Below the pieces are notes generated by a model. The model saw only the letters and a list, made by a program, of their open reading frames with translations, was not told where the DNA came from and searched no databases. A stretch of 64,000 nucleotides of DNA, taken from NCBI RefSeq assembly GCF_013374095.1, contig NZ_AP022672.1:1735501-1799500 (forward strand), written 5' to 3'. This DNA comes from Sphingomonas sp. HMP6. GTDB taxonomy: Bacteria > Pseudomonadota > Alphaproteobacteria > Sphingomonadales > Sphingomonadaceae. A program made the position numbers and the translations under genes. Every line of letters starts with the position of its first letter. The stretch's first letter is position 1. Shown in pieces: positions 62,798-64,000 of this stretch.

Positions 62798-64000
62798 ATG
62801 CACCGAGCCCTTTTTTCCAATATCTTAGCCGTTCTGATCGCGGGGATCGGTGCCTTGACGGCGCGCCCGGCACAGGCGCAAATCGATTTTGTCGGGGAGC
62901 CGGTTTCGCTCTGCGTCGCCCGTGCGGAGCCGGGAATGACGCCAGCCGCGCTGCTGGCCGGCCAGGCGCGGTTCGATTGCAGCTCGCGGCAGACCAGCCT
63001 GGGACCGGGCAATTTCTGGGTGCGCAGCGGACCTGTCTCGCGCTCCGGGCCGCTCCGCATCCGCTCGATGAGCGTGTGGCAGCAGCGAGTGACGCTTTAT
63101 GCGCAATATGCAGATGGTGCAGTCCTTGCGGAGGCCATCGATGATCATGCGGCAAGCCGGCACATTGTGCTCGGCGCGATCCTAGAACAACCCCTTCCAG
63201 CGCGGCCGGCTCCACTCGTGCGGCTGCTTTGGCATGTCGAAGGCTCGCCCAATTTGCGCGCTATCGTGCGCGAACCGCGGATCGCGACTCCGGCCGAGAG
63301 CGAACGCTTCAATCTGGCAATGAGCGCAATCTATGCGGGCTTCGCCGGCCTGTGCATCACCCTGCTATGCTATAATTTTGCGGTGTGGACAGCACTTCGG
63401 CACCGCTTTCAGCTTGCCTATTGCGCGATGGTGGCCGGCCTCCTGATGTACGCTTTCTCGACCTCGGGCGCGCTTGCCTGGGCTTGGCCGGCGATCGCCA
63501 ATACCGATCGCATCCGCCTCAATTATCTAACCCTCGGCCTCTCCTCAATCGCGGCGTTCGCCTTCGCCCGCGCCTTTTTCGAACCGCGCGTGTTCTCCGG
63601 ACGGTTCGGTCGAATCGCGGTTGTAACGTCGGCCACAATGCTGGCCGCGACGCTCGCTTATGTTCTGTTTGCGCAATATGACGTGCATCTGTTCGACACG
63701 CTCTACTGCTGGGCCTTCGTCGGGCAAATCGCGGTGATCCCGCCGATCCTGTGGCGCGCCTGGAAATTGCGGAGCAACTATCTGTGGCTGTTCGCCGTCG
63801 CATGGGCAGCACCGATCGGCTTAGCCTCTTTGCGGGTCGCCAATTCGATCAATCTGATCGGGAGCAGCTTCTGGCTCGACAATTCGACCATTCTGTCGAT
63901 GTCGCTGGAGGCGCTGTTGTCCAGCCTCGCCATCGCCTACCGCCTGCGCCTGTTGAGCGCGGAGCGGGACGAGGCACGCGACGGCGAGATTGCTGCCCGT
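62798..64000 (+). CDS. 7TMR-DISM-type membrane sensor, 3' end missing
   Basis: An open frame of 401 codons runs from ATG 62798 to the right edge. It has a signal peptide (about 1-29, ending RPAQAQ) and an extracellular beta-rich domain (about 30-170, with WVRSGPVSRSGPLRIRS). Seven membrane helices follow between about 175 and 380, then a helix SAERDEAR that begins a coiled coil. This is the layout of 7TMR-DISM receptors, which usually continue into a histidine kinase or GGDEF domain. The output domain lies outside the window. Confidence 0.8.
   Translation, partial: MHRALFSNILAVLIAGIGALTARPAQAQIDFVGEPVSLCVARAEPGMTPAALLAGQARFDCSSRQTSLGPGNFWVRSGPVSRSGPLRIRSMSVWQQRVTLYAQYADGAVLAEAIDDHAASRHIVLGAILEQPLPARPAPLVRLLWHVEGSPNLRAIVREPRIATPAESERFNLAMSAIYAGFAGLCITLLCYNFAVWTALRHRFQLAYCAMVAGLLMYAFSTSGALAWAWPAIANTDRIRLNYLTLGLSSIAAFAFARAFFEPRVFSGRFGRIAVVTSATMLAATLAYVLFAQYDVHLFDTLYCWAFVGQIAVIPPILWRAWKLRSNYLWLFAVAWAAPIGLASLRVANSINLIGSSFWLDNSTILSMSLEALLSSLAIAYRLRLLSAERDEARDGEIAAR

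Noticed and set aside
1-64000. Search for CRISPR arrays, rRNA genes, phage structural genes or integrase/att sites
   Set aside because: I saw no regular spaced repeats, no rRNA-like sequence, no integrase and no duplicated tRNA 3' end beside tRNA-Val.

Overview
The window is GC-rich alphaproteobacterial chromosome, most likely from a sphingomonad (Sphingomonas or a close relative). Supporting this are FlbT-type flagellar control, CpdR, a SapC-family protein, DUF1192 and DUF1289 proteins, IS1380-family elements and the overall gene repertoire. This is inferred from gene content; no 16S rRNA gene is present.

About 1-32.4 kb is a near-continuous flagellar island that continues past the left edge. 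It holds C-ring and export genes (fliG, fliH, fliF, fliN, flhA, fliL, fliM, fliI, fliJ), hook, rod and filament genes (fliK, flgD, flgE, flgK, flgL, flgF, flgG, flgA, flgH, flagellin), motE, flbT and a muramidase-like gene. At 32.5-35.5 kb are an unusual sigma-70-family factor, a small unknown gene and a tandem-XRE regulator. Genes not seen here include fliA, fliE, fliPQR, flhB, flgB, flgC, flgI, fliD, fliS and motAB.

The most striking feature is a short, nearly palindromic box (consensus TCCTATAATAGAGG). It lies 28-88 nt before the first gene of every flagellar transcription unit in the window, before the sigma gene, before the XRE gene, and directly before a candidate small RNA of about 100 nt (13472-13573). 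That RNA would consist of two perfect 13-bp stems with C-rich loops. The resident NtrC/FlbD-type activator has lost the GAFTGA threonine and its Walker B acidic pair. I saw no sigma-54 promoter in the leaders I read. Together these suggest that sigma-54 control of flagella has been replaced by a local sigma factor and box, with post-transcriptional control by FlbT and possibly the small RNA.

About 35.5-54.7 kb is mostly housekeeping: a MraZ-like/zinc-motif gene pair in an AT-rich patch, two GST-like proteins, a YegD-type Hsp70, tRNA-Val(GAC), cpdR, N-formylglutamate amidohydrolase, cytochrome b561, sapC, an FAD-linked dehydrogenase, a DEAD-box helicase, palindromic repeats, several hydrolases, then queA, a cyclophilin, coaD, ispA, xseB and a semialdehyde dehydrogenase.

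About 54.8-59 kb is an insertion hotspot. Two related but non-identical IS1380 elements each have a 4-bp target duplication. The first splits a low-GC lipoprotein gene exactly behind its signal peptide. From 59 to 64 kb come a quinone oxidoreductase, a DUF1192 gene, clpA, and a 7TMR-DISM-type membrane sensor that runs off the right edge.
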